NCBI GenBank assembly: GCA_039182735.1
Contig: JBCDCB010000043.1
Span: 1 to 26,464, forward strand
Direction: 5' to 3'
Source of the DNA: JBCDCB01 sp039182735
GTDB taxonomy: Bacteria; Planctomycetota; Phycisphaerae; Phycisphaerales; UBA1924
DNA: 26,464 nucleotides
Below the pieces are notes generated by a model, which worked only from the letters and a program-made list of their open reading frames with translations, did no database searches and was not told where the DNA came from. Every line of letters starts with the position of its first letter. The first letter of the stretch is position 1. The position numbers and the translations under genes were made by a program. Positions 8,801-15,764 of the stretch are shown piece after piece.

Positions 8801-9773
8801 GGGCATCGCGGCGAGCCGGGACCTGGCCCTGCTCAAGCGGGAGCTCGCGGGGCGGATCGCGCGCGAGCTGGAGCACGTCGCGGATGGCGCGTGGAACCGG
8901 ACGGGCATCACTTCGTGGGACTTCGGCGACCTGCCTGAGTCGGTGCGCGTGCGCGTCGGCGAGACCAGCGTCCTCGCGTACCCCGCGATCGAGGACGCGG
9001 GGCGCAGCGTCGCACTGCGCGTGCGTGAGTCGGTGCCCGCGGCGCGTGAGACCTCCCGCAACGGGCTGCGCAGGCTCTTCGCGATCGCGGTGCGCGAAGA
9101 GCTGAAGTACCGGCTCCGCGAGCGCGGCGGGCTCGAGTCCATCAAGCTCAAGTTCGCAACGCTTGGAAGCGCGGGCGACCTGCTCGATCAGATCGGGCTG
9201 GCGATCGTCGGGCGGGCCTTCCTCGCCGACGATCCTGATATCCGAACGCAGCGCGCGTTCGAGCAACGCCTCGACGCCGGCTACGGCGATCTCGAGGCGC
9301 ACACCGCGGCGATGCTTGCGTTGGTGGCGAAGATCATCGACGACCATCACCGCCTGCGCCTGCGTCTGGACGACCTCGTGGGAGAGAAGCACGAAGCGGC
9401 CGCGCGGGACATGGAGGAGCAGGTCGAAGCGCTGTTCTGCGACGGGTTTCTGGCGGACACTCCGCCGGGTTGGCTGGCGCAGTTCCCGAGGTACGTGGCG
9501 TCGATCGGTGCGCGGCTCGATCGGGTCCGCGGCTCGGGCGTAAAACGCGACGGCGAGCAACTGGCGCGGATCGCGCCGTACATCGAGCGGTGGCGTGTTG
9601 CGACGGCGCAGCGCGACCGGTTGTCGGTGCTCGCGCGAGTCGAGCTGCGCGGGTACCGCTGGCTCCTGGAGGAGTATCGCGTGCAGCTGTTCACGCAGGA
9701 TCTAGGCACCGCGGTGAAGGTCTCCTCCGAGCGACTCGACGAGCAGTGGGGGCGTGTCGTCGCGGCGAGCTAG
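5868..9773 (+). CDS. hrpA: ATP-dependent RNA helicase HrpA
   Basis: This 1301-residue protein has almost the same length as E. coli HrpA (about 1300). It is a cytoplasmic DEAH-box helicase; E. coli HrpA acts in fimbrial mRNA processing and in resolving stalled ribosomes. Motif I is GETGSGKST (98-106), motif Ia TQPRRIAARSVA (126-137), motif II DEAH (195-198) and motif III SAT (227-229). The helicase C domain follows with VLVFLPGEREIREA and the motif V/VI region TNVAETSLTVPGI and QRKGRCGR; this last matches the family's QRxGRxGR. HA2 and OB-fold domains come next, and the long C-terminal extension (DUF3418 region) ends in LDEQWGRVV, as HrpA proteins do. The first 90 residues are Arg-rich. The gene starts 45 nt after the DMT gene and lies 37 nt before the receiver-MBL gene, so co-transcription is plausible. 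Confidence 0.96.
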   Translation: MPATSRQLDEMLRSCTIADRHALRRRLRDARGESRRPRRGNRESVDEVARAIERAVELRAKRAQSVPKVSYPAELPIAQRRDEIAEVLRDHRAVVVCGETGSGKSTQLPKICLDVGLGVNGMIGHTQPRRIAARSVASRVAEELKVPLGGSVGYKVRFGDQSNPETHIKVMTDGVLLNEVQRDRWLNAYDCIIVDEAHERSLNIDFLLGYLRHLLERRDDLKVIVTSATIDPASFSKHFDGAPVIEVSGRTYPVETLYRPWTAEHESREREGQVRAIVDAVDDLASMGQGDVLVFLPGEREIREAAKALDRHRIPGEPHPEILPLYARLSAAEQDRVFKAHGGRRIVLATNVAETSLTVPGIRYVVDTGTARISRYNARSKVQGLRVEPVSKASADQRKGRCGRLRDGVCIRLYEETQFESRPAFTDPEILRSNLASVILQMKALRLGEIETFPFVEPPRQRMIRDGMETLRELGAIDAAHDLTDVGRRLARLPIDPRLGRMILAGAESGALSEVLVIASVLSLPDPRERPMDQRDAADAAHEEFAHPESDFLSLLALWKAYEQHAKAHGSGQVRKWCKRRFVSYLRMREWTDVQRQLRSIVREMGETSGDEPASEAAIHRAILSGLLCNIGRRGDGHEYLGTHGTKFHLFPGSTLFEDKPEWVVAAEMVHTTKIYARTVAKVNAEWIEEFAEHIVLRTHSDPFWARKQGKAMAHERVTYAGLEVIAKRTVPYAKIDRRKARDLFIHHALVRGAARVSGKFFERNAETIEQARLREEKLRRRDLVAEAERLFEFYAARLPDDVTSLRHFERWRKRIERDDPDLLMMAEADVLNPGAPDASMESFPDGVEVSGQRLDLQYKFAPGEQDDGVSLRVPLSKLTDLTEAACDWAVPAMVPERVKSLLKGLPKDVRRAMGPAPNVAERFAESEGKRGDRPLMAALNEFIARERGGAVDASAWMNVEVPEHQRLRVIVTDADGKGIAASRDLALLKRELAGRIARELEHVADGAWNRTGITSWDFGDLPESVRVRVGETSVLAYPAIEDAGRSVALRVRESVPAARETSRNGLRRLFAIAVREELKYRLRERGGLESIKLKFATLGSAGDLLDQIGLAIVGRAFLADDPDIRTQRAFEQRLDAGYGDLEAHTAAMLALVAKIIDDHHRLRLRLDDLVGEKHEAAARDMEEQVEALFCDGFLADTPPGWLAQFPRYVASIGARLDRVRGSGVKRDGEQLARIAPYIERWRVATAQRDRLSVLARVELRGYRWLLEEYRVQLFTQDLGTAVKVSSERLDEQWGRVVAAS

Positions 9774-9810
9774 ATTCCCGGTACCCTGTGGCCCTTCTGG
9801 AGGACCGGGG

Positions 9811-11196
9811 ATGCCCGACCCGTCGGCGATGAACAAACGGATCCTCATCGCGGACGACGAACCCGACGTCCGGGCTCTCTTCCAGCGCGCTCTTGATCGC
9901 GCCGGCTACACCACGAAGATCGCGCAGGACGGCGAACAGGCGCTGGAACTGGCGCGCACCTTCAAGCCGGACCTCATGATCCTCGACATCACCATGCCGA
10001 AGATGCACGGCATGGACGTGCTCCGTGCAATGCGCGGGGACGACGACCTGCGCGAGACGGGCGTCGTGATGTGCTCGGCCCGGGGTTTCAAGCCCGATCG
10101 CGAGGCGGCGCAGCTGCTCGGCGCGTTCGACTTCGTGCTCAAGCCGGTCGAGCCGGCGAAGCTGCTCGAGCGGGTCGAGGCCTTCTTCCGCGCGGCACCC
10201 TTCGCGGCGAAGCCCGGACAGGACGATCTGCTCGGCGGGAGCACGGCGGTCGCGGTGGACGGGGGGTGGCGCGCGTCGCCCGAGCCCATCGGGACGCCGT
10301 ACCTCCCGACGCTCGACGTCAACCGCGGGTACTGGAGGCTGTGGGGGACGCGCGGGTCCGTCGCGTCGCCCGGGCAGCAATATCTGAAGCACGGCGGGAA
10401 CACGAGCTGCCTTGAAGTCCGTTGCGGCGACGACCTCGTCGTGATCGATGCAGGCACGGGGATTCGCGAACTCGGCAACCGGTTGGCGCAGGACACGCCG
10501 CGGCGCATCCCGATCTTCATCGGGCACACGCACTGGGACCACATTCAGGGATTCCCGTTCTTTACGCCGGCGTATCTGCCCGGCTTCACGCTCGAGTTCT
10601 ACGGCGCGAGCGGGTTCGGGAAGGACCTCGAATCGGTCTTCCGCGGGCAGCTCGATCGCGACTACTTCCCGGTCGCGCTCGAAGACATGCACGCGGGGTT
10701 CGACTTCCAACGTCTCGAGAGCAACCCCGTCGAGATCGGCGACATCAAGGTCCACTGGGCGTACGCGCACCATCCCGGCGCGACGGTGTGCTTCCGCATC
10801 GAGTTCGGTGGGTTCAGCCTCGGGTACGTCACCGACAACGAGTTTTTGCAGGGGTACGTCGGCGATCCGCGCGACATCACGGATGATCACGAACTCGTCG
10901 CAGAACACCGCGGGATGATCGAGTTCCTGGCCGACTGCGACCTCCTGATCGGCGAAGCGCAGTACACCAACGAGGAGTATCTCGGCAAGATCGGCTGGGG
11001 CCACTCCTCGATCGCGAACGTGGCGCTGCTGGTGAAGATGGCGCGCATCAAGCGATGGATCGTCACGCACCACGACCCGGGGCACGGCGACGAACGCCTG
11101 CAGCACAAGCTCAACCTGACTCGCCACATCCTCAGCCATCTCGAATGCGATGCCGTGGTGACCAACGCGTTCGACGGGATGAGCGAATACCTCTGA
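9811..11196 (+). CDS. Receiver domain fused to MBL-fold hydrolase
   Basis: This 461-residue protein joins two complete domains. Residues about 8-128 are a response-regulator receiver with acidic pocket D15/D16, phospho-acceptor D59 (LMILDITMP), the switch residue S89 and K111 in LKPVEP. A linker (about 130-172) leads to an MBL-fold domain that begins WGTRGSVASPG, carries the metal motif HTHWDH (H239, H241, D243, H244), a conserved HHPG (about 320), YVTD (D about 342), GWGHSS and a late THHDPGHGD. The pattern resembles the RNase Z/PhnP/cyclic-nucleotide phosphodiesterase branch, so a phosphoester, perhaps a nucleotide or RNA, is the likeliest substrate; this is inference. The simplest reading is a phosphorylation-gated hydrolase. 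The start at 9811 has GGAGG 7 nt upstream; an internal ATG at 9829 begins MNKRILIADDE. The gene sits between hrpA and a dioxygenase 8 nt downstream. Confidence 0.9.
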   Translation: MPDPSAMNKRILIADDEPDVRALFQRALDRAGYTTKIAQDGEQALELARTFKPDLMILDITMPKMHGMDVLRAMRGDDDLRETGVVMCSARGFKPDREAAQLLGAFDFVLKPVEPAKLLERVEAFFRAAPFAAKPGQDDLLGGSTAVAVDGGWRASPEPIGTPYLPTLDVNRGYWRLWGTRGSVASPGQQYLKHGGNTSCLEVRCGDDLVVIDAGTGIRELGNRLAQDTPRRIPIFIGHTHWDHIQGFPFFTPAYLPGFTLEFYGASGFGKDLESVFRGQLDRDYFPVALEDMHAGFDFQRLESNPVEIGDIKVHWAYAHHPGATVCFRIEFGGFSLGYVTDNEFLQGYVGDPRDITDDHELVAEHRGMIEFLADCDLLIGEAQYTNEEYLGKIGWGHSSIANVALLVKMARIKRWIVTHHDPGHGDERLQHKLNLTRHILSHLECDAVVTNAFDGMSEYL

Positions 11197-11204
11197 GGCT
11201 TCCC

Positions 11205-12170
11205 ATGAGCGATCGCATCCGGGGCCTGCATCACGTCACGGCGATCAGCGCCGATCCCGGCGAGAACCTCCGCTTCTACCGCGATTTCCTCGCACAGCGG
11301 CTGGTGAAGGTGACGGTCAACTTCGACGACCCGTTCACGTATCACTTCTACTTCGGCGACGCAGTGGGCACCCCGGGCACGATCTACACGACGTTCCCGG
11401 CTCCCGGCGGCGCGCCGGGAACGCACGGAGTCGCGAAGATCGCGGGCACCGCCTTCGCGATCCCCACGGGCTCGCTGGCGTTCTGGCGTACGCGCGCAGA
11501 GTCGTTCGGCTATGCGCAGACGACGCGCGCGGCTCGCTTCGGCGAAGACGCGATCACGGTGATCGATCCGGATGGTGCAGTCATCGAACTGGTCGAATCG
11601 GACGCGCCGCCCCCGGACCCGGGGCAGCGTTGGCTGCCGAGCGGCGTGGAGACGTCGAACGCGATCACACGAATCCTCGGCGTCTCGGTGCGCATGCGGG
11701 ACGCGAGCGCGAGCGCCGCGTATGCCGAGGGCACGCTGGGCCTCGATCGCGTGGGCGCGGACGGCCCGGTCGAACGCCTGCTCGCTTCAGATGGGATCTC
11801 GACGCTCGACGTCATCGAGGATCCAGAAGCGCCGATCGGACGGTTCGGCGCGGGCATCGTGCATCACGTCGCGTGGCAGACGCGGAACGACGCGGAACTC
11901 CTGGCGTGGCGTGCGTCGGTGGAGGCGGCGGGGCGACAGCCGACGCCGCTGATCGATCGTCAGTACTTCCACTCGGTGTATCACCGCGAGCCGGGCGGCG
12001 TGGTCTACGAACTGGCGACGATCGACATCGGCTTCACGACGGATGAGGAAGCGGAGTCGCTGGGCACCGCGCTCAGGCTCCCACCGCAGCACGAGCCGCT
12101 GCGCGCACAGATCGCCGCGTCGTTGACACCGATCGAGTCGCAGGGTGTGTGGGTGCCGCGGTCGCCTTAG
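11205..12170 (+). CDS. MhqO-like ring-cleaving dioxygenase (VOC/glyoxalase fold)
   Basis: This 321-residue protein has two VOC (vicinal oxygen chelate) halves. Metal-ligand candidates are the His pair in GLHHVTAI (9-10), the His pair in GIVHHVAWQ (about 220-221) and the Glu in GGVVYELAT (about 269). The start (LHHVTAISADPGENLRFYRDFL) and the phrase YFHSVYHREPGGVVYE are typical of the MhqA/MhqE/MhqO group, putative hydroquinone- or catechol-cleaving dioxygenases linked in Bacillus to quinone and electrophile resistance. The role here could be detoxification of quinones, but substrate cannot be read from sequence. GAGG lies 6 nt before the ATG and the gene starts 8 nt after the receiver-MBL stop, so the two are probably co-transcribed. 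Its stop overlaps the stop of convergent infA. Confidence 0.9.
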   Translation: MSDRIRGLHHVTAISADPGENLRFYRDFLAQRLVKVTVNFDDPFTYHFYFGDAVGTPGTIYTTFPAPGGAPGTHGVAKIAGTAFAIPTGSLAFWRTRAESFGYAQTTRAARFGEDAITVIDPDGAVIELVESDAPPPDPGQRWLPSGVETSNAITRILGVSVRMRDASASAAYAEGTLGLDRVGADGPVERLLASDGISTLDVIEDPEAPIGRFGAGIVHHVAWQTRNDAELLAWRASVEAAGRQPTPLIDRQYFHSVYHREPGGVVYELATIDIGFTTDEEAESLGTALRLPPQHEPLRAQIAASLTPIESQGVWVPRSP

Positions 12171-12394
12171 CGCCCGCGGTAGGTGATGCGGCCTTTGGTG
12201 AGGTCATAGGGGCTGAGCTCGACCGTGACGGTGTCGCCCGGGAGGATGCGGATGTAGTGCTTGCGCATCTTGCCGGAGACGTACGCGAGGATCTCGGTGT
12301 TTTGCTCGTTGGGCAGCCGGACCTTGAACATGGCGTTGGGCAGCGCGTCCACCACGGTGGCTTCGACGGTGAACTTGTCGTCTTCTTTGGTCAC
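12167..12394 (-). CDS. infA: Translation initiation factor IF-1
   Basis: This 75-residue protein is the S1/OB-fold initiation factor IF-1, which binds the A site of the 30S subunit during initiation. The sequence follows the family closely: VEATVVDALPNAMFKVRL, then AYVSGKMRKHYIRILPGDTV and ELSPYDLTKGRITYR. Bacterial IF-1 is normally 72-75 residues, so it is full length. The start codon is GTG at 12394; no in-frame ATG lies between it and an upstream stop, and GGAGA lies about 9 nt upstream. It stands alone here and not in a ribosomal-protein operon. The stops of infA (TAA) and the dioxygenase (TAG) interlock in the tetranucleotide TTAG. Confidence 0.97.
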   Translation of the reverse strand: MTKEDDKFTVEATVVDALPNAMFKVRLPNEQNTEILAYVSGKMRKHYIRILPGDTVTVELSPYDLTKGRITYRGR

Positions 12395-12455
12395 GCGTGC
12401 GGGTCTCCGACGGCATCAGGCCGAGCGGGAGGGTAGGGGCATCGCGCGGGTTGGG

Positions 12456-13835
12456 TCAACGGATCGGGGGATGAACCTCTCTCGCGACGAGCCCTTCCAT
12501 CCAGACAAGAAACGTTCGGGTGAGGGCGTCGGTGGTGTCGCCCTGCCCGGGCCGCTGGCGCGCCTGCAGCGCGGAGCCATGCACGGTGGTCAGGTGGTCC
12601 ATGCCCGGCAGCACGATGAGGCTGGCGCGTCCGGAATCGAACTCGTTGAGCATGTCGGCGATGCGGCGCGATTCATCCAGCGGGGTCATCGCGTCGAACT
12701 CGCCGTGCAGCAGCAGCACGGGGCCCAGCACGCCTTCCCACGCGGCGGCGACGTTGCGTCGGTCGAGCTGGCGGTGGTAGGCCGGCGATCGCGAGCCGAT
12801 AAGCGTCTGCGAAAGCAGCTCATCGAACTCGGGATGGCGGTCGAGGATCTCGACGCGGGTGGCATCGTCGGAGAAGATCTTCGAGAGGAGTGCGCGCGCG
12901 TCGAGCATGCGGTCTTCCACGGCGAACTGCGGCGAGCCGGTGGACTCGAACGCGGAACGCACACGGTGCATCAGCTGTTCGTGCCACGACCGGATCGGGG
13001 CACCGAACGTCGCGATGCCGGCGACGGGCGCGTCCGAAGCGAGTATCGGCGCGACCATCCCGCCGATGTCGAACCCGAAGATGACGACGCGTTCGGGATC
13101 GACGAAGTCGAGGGAGAGGAGCTGCTCGAGCCCGGCTTCGTACGCGGTGAGTTCGTCTTCGAAGCCGCAGGCGGCGCAGCCAACGCCCTGGCTGTCACCG
13201 ACGCCGGGTTTTTCGACGCGGAAAGTGACGTAGCCCGCATCGCTGATGGGCTGAAGGACGCGGCGCATCCACGACGGGCCGGGCTGGAGTTCGATCGAGA
13301 TGCACGGCGAGCCTTGGATGAGGAAGACCGCCGGACGCTTCTCGTTCCGCCCGAGATCGTTGGGGACAGAGACGAACGTGCGCGCGAGTCCCTGCGGTGT
13401 GCGCACGGAGCCGGCAACGACCCCCGCGCCCCCGAGGGAGCCACTCGGTGCCTCTTTAGGCGTGACGATGAAGGTCCGGGCAACACCGTTGCGTCGCACG
13501 GCGACTTTGATGGGTGCGCCGGCGCGAACGGCGAAGACGCGCTCACGCTGCACCTGTTCGGCGCCTTCGACGGTCTGTTCGCCGACGCGGAGCACGACGT
13601 CGCCGATCTCGATCCCGGCAATGGCGGCGGCGCCGCGCGGGTCGATTGCGCTGATCGCGGGGAGCCCCTCGGCGTTCCACCCGAGTCCGATCCCGAAGCT
13701 GCCGCGCCGTTCGAGCACGGTTTGATCGCCGCTCCCGAGCTGCTGGATCACGGGGACGGCGGCGCTTGCGGCGGTGACGCCGAGGGCAGCGACCAACGAG
13801 AGTGCGCCGATGCAAGTCGAGAGCCGAAGGGGCAT
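12456..13835 (-). CDS. Secreted PDZ-alpha/beta hydrolase with Asp at the nucleophile position
   Basis: This 459-residue protein starts with a signal peptide (hydrophobic about 8-24, likely cleaved after AASA near 25) and is probably periplasmic. Residues about 46-126 form a PDZ domain (FGIGLGW, IEIGDVVLRVGEQTVEG). The rest is an alpha/beta hydrolase with FLIQGSPC (about 171-178), EKPGVGDSQG (about 209-217) and a nucleophile elbow reading FGFDIGG, so D256 stands where most relatives have Ser in GxSxG. The acid (D381 in LLHGEFDAMTP) and His (H414 in GMDHLTT) are present. Cys178 and the CAAC pair (220, 223) could form disulfides. Haloalkane dehalogenases and epoxide hydrolases also use Asp, but substrate is unknown. 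The ATG at 13835 has AGGAG 6 nt upstream and is followed at once by the signal peptide; the open frame extends 32 codons further but looks non-coding. Confidence 0.85.
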   Translation of the reverse strand: MPLRLSTCIGALSLVAALGVTAASAAVPVIQQLGSGDQTVLERRGSFGIGLGWNAEGLPAISAIDPRGAAAIAGIEIGDVVLRVGEQTVEGAEQVQRERVFAVRAGAPIKVAVRRNGVARTFIVTPKEAPSGSLGGAGVVAGSVRTPQGLARTFVSVPNDLGRNEKRPAVFLIQGSPCISIELQPGPSWMRRVLQPISDAGYVTFRVEKPGVGDSQGVGCAACGFEDELTAYEAGLEQLLSLDFVDPERVVIFGFDIGGMVAPILASDAPVAGIATFGAPIRSWHEQLMHRVRSAFESTGSPQFAVEDRMLDARALLSKIFSDDATRVEILDRHPEFDELLSQTLIGSRSPAYHRQLDRRNVAAAWEGVLGPVLLLHGEFDAMTPLDESRRIADMLNEFDSGRASLIVLPGMDHLTTVHGSALQARQRPGQGDTTDALTRTFLVWMEGLVAREVHPPIR

Positions 13836-13911
13836 GGTGGTCTCCTGCGACGGTGTGGGGGCGTGGCGTTGTACCGCTGCCGTCGAGCAAGGTGGCGGGC
13901 TGAGTTCTGGG

Positions 13912-13941
13912 TTGGTGAGACTGATTCTCAACGGCTATCAT
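13912..13941 (+). promoter_or_regulatory. Promoter with Fur-like operator
   Basis: TGAGACTGATTCTCA at 13916-13930 is a near-perfect 7-1-7 inverted repeat. It differs at one position from the Fur-box form TGAGAATGATTCTCA. It lies between a possible -35 (TTGGTG, 13912-13917) and a -10 (TATCAT, 13936-13941) spaced 18 nt apart, about 30 nt before the ribosome-binding site of the binding-protein gene. Bound repressor would block RNA polymerase. The same operator lies about 80 nt upstream of the divergent hydrolase and might also affect that gene. Confidence 0.7.
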
Positions 13942-13970
13942 GCCGCGATCGACCACATGAGGAGGCCCCC

Positions 13971-14927
13971 GTGACGCGATCAACGCTGCTGATCCTTGCC
14001 CCGCTGACCGCGGTGATGACCTTCGGGCTGCTCAGCGCGGTCGGTCCGGAATCGAACGCGGTGGCGACGGCGGCAGCTTCGCAAGCCTCCGGTGTTTCGT
14101 GTGTGGACGACCTCGGGCGAACGGTGACGCTCGAGTCGCCGGCGGAGCGCGTCGCGGTCATGTCGCCGTTCGCGGTGGACGTGCTGCTCGACCTCGGTAT
14201 CGAGCCGGTTCTTGTACCAAGCATGGTCTCCGACCAGCCAGAATCCTGGGACGGTCTCGATGTTGTTTCGATGAGTCACAGCACCGGTCCGAACCTTGAA
14301 CAGGTCGTCGCTTCACGCCCTGACCTGATCATTGCACCACGGATGCTCGCCCGGTTTATTCCGGTGCTCGAATCCACGCTCGGGATTCCTGTGGTGTGTG
14401 TCGATGTTCAACATATTGACCATCTCGGCGAACGAATCGAGCTGATCGGAAAACTTGTCGGCCAAGAGGCCGGAGGAACCGATCTTGCGGCAAAGACTGA
14501 ACGAGAAGTCGCTCGGGCGATTGCAGACACACGTTCGAGTGCTCCCGTCGTGTTTGCGATCTTTGGCTTGCGTGAGGCAAACTACGCGTTTCTGCCGGAC
14601 TCCTATCTTGGCAGTTTGATCGAAGCATGTGGCGGACAGTTGCTGACTGAGCGTGCTGAGGTGCATCCCATCTTCGAAGGCTTCACACCGTTGAGCCTCG
14701 AAGTGGCGATCGAGGGCGATCCATCGGTGGTTCTGGTCATCGGGCATGGCGATTCGGCGGCGATCGTGCGGTCGATGAGTGCGGATCCCGCGTGGTCGTC
14801 GCTGTCGGCAGTCAAAGCCGGGCGTGTTGTGAGTCTGCCCGAGGACCCATTTGTGCTTCGCCCGGGTGTCGAGCCGCTGAAGGCCATCTCGCTGCTTCGC
14901 GAAGCGATGTACCCCGATCAGAATTGA
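13971..14927 (+). CDS. Siderophore/haem/cobalamin-type substrate-binding protein
   Basis: This 318-residue exported protein belongs to the periplasmic-binding-protein family of iron-siderophore, haem and cobalamin ABC importers (PF01497 type). It begins with a hydrophobic export signal (about 5-25), followed by an Ala-rich stretch. The hallmark start of the fold is visible: VDDLGRTVTLESPAERVAVMSPFAVDVLLDLG (about 45-76, broken here by domain strands), then NLEQVVASRPDLIIAP (about 108-123) and, near the end, WSSLSAVKAGRVVSLPED. The start is GTG at 13971 with GGAGG 5 nt upstream. No permease or ATPase gene lies next to it, so it is an orphan. The Fur-like operator upstream supports an iron-related ligand over cobalamin. 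The middle of the gene has more A/T at third positions than its neighbours. Confidence 0.85.
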   Translation: MTRSTLLILAPLTAVMTFGLLSAVGPESNAVATAAASQASGVSCVDDLGRTVTLESPAERVAVMSPFAVDVLLDLGIEPVLVPSMVSDQPESWDGLDVVSMSHSTGPNLEQVVASRPDLIIAPRMLARFIPVLESTLGIPVVCVDVQHIDHLGERIELIGKLVGQEAGGTDLAAKTEREVARAIADTRSSAPVVFAIFGLREANYAFLPDSYLGSLIEACGGQLLTERAEVHPIFEGFTPLSLEVAIEGDPSVVLVIGHGDSAAIVRSMSADPAWSSLSAVKAGRVVSLPEDPFVLRPGVEPLKAISLLREAMYPDQN

Positions 14928-14939
14928 TCGGCGGGCTCG

Positions 14940-15644
14940 TTACGGGAGCGGGCGGAGCCAGGAATCTCGCACACCGGTCTCGGCGCGCGTGGAGCCGTCG
15001 AAGCTCGCCACGTTGAACGCGCTGCCGAGCGGGTGCCAGCGTCCGATGCGGTTCTCGACGTGCGACGCGTCACGAAAGTCGATGACAGATGCGGTGCGCG
15101 TAGATGGCGGCGCGATGCCGTCGATCGGCGCGATGGCGCCGTCGAGGTACGCGGGTGTGCCGCTGGGGTCGGCGAGCAGGTGGGTGCGGATGTGCGTGTG
15201 CCGCGTCTTGCCCGCGACGACGGTGGGGCTGTCGTAATCCGCACGGTCGTTCTCGGCGCCGGCGAGCCCGGTCACGTTCACGGCGTAGCAGCGGGTCATC
15301 TCTCGCCCATAGAACGCGCTGCACGACGGGCAGATGAGCATGGATTCACTGCGATACGCGCTGGCGGAGTTGGTCGCGTCGAGCCCGGCTTCACGCTGCA
15401 CGGCGATGCCCCAGTAGGGCATCGAGCCCCACGGCGTCCCGAGCGCGGGCGAGGCGCCGTCGAAGTCGTTCGCGTACGTGAGCGTCGCGGTGACGATCTG
15501 TCGGAGGTTCGAGGTGCATTGGATCGCGCGTGCCGATTCGCGCGTGCGGGCCAGCGCGGGGAGCAGGATACCGATCAGCACGGCGATCACCGCGATGACG
15601 ATCAAGAGTTCGATGAGTGTGAACGCGGCACGGGCACGGGTCAT
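14940..15644 (-). CDS. Prepilin-type (pseudopilin-like) protein
   Basis: This 234-residue protein carries the type IV pilin/type II secretion N-terminal signal RARAAFTLIELLIVIAVIAV, with the +5 Glu after the cleavage site; Ala replaces the usual Gly at -1. The hydrophobic helix (9-30) would anchor it in the membrane before processing and polymerisation. The remainder (CTSNLRQIVTATLTYANDFDG, broken here as the family's conserved N-terminal block, then a CPSC pair near 105) resembles the large planctomycete families of single prepilin-like proteins with an H-rich, glycine-rich C-terminal domain. The function of these orphan pseudopilins is not established. ATG at 15644 is the only sensible start. 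The gene is convergent with the binding protein, 12 nt away, and follows the Nramp-like gene on the same strand by 120 nt with no visible terminator. Confidence 0.88.
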   Translation of the reverse strand: MTRARAAFTLIELLIVIAVIAVLIGILLPALARTRESARAIQCTSNLRQIVTATLTYANDFDGASPALGTPWGSMPYWGIAVQREAGLDATNSASAYRSESMLICPSCSAFYGREMTRCYAVNVTGLAGAENDRADYDSPTVVAGKTRHTHIRTHLLADPSGTPAYLDGAIAPIDGIAPPSTRTASVIDFRDASHVENRIGRWHPLGSAFNVASFDGSTRAETGVRDSWLRPLP

Positions 15645-15764
15645 GCGTCGATCGTAGCGCGAGTGGGCGCGTCACTCCGTGCGTCCGTGGTACGGCCTTG
15701 TTCCGAGAACCTTGCCTTGATGACGATTGGCCGTATCCACCGATCGCTTCGATGCCATTCTGGA

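Noticed and set aside
8385..9560. 391-codon minus-strand frame opposite the hrpA C-terminal part
   Set aside because: Shadow frame with Arg/Val/His-rich sequence and no motif.
9691..11139. 482-codon minus-strand frame opposite the receiver-MBL gene
   Set aside because: Long but low-complexity in Val/Glu/Arg; the plus frame has two complete domains and a good ribosome-binding site.
12261..13970. N-terminal extension of the binding-protein open frame
   Set aside because: It is antisense to infA and the PDZ hydrolase; the GTG at 13971 has a strong ribosome-binding sequence and starts the export signal.
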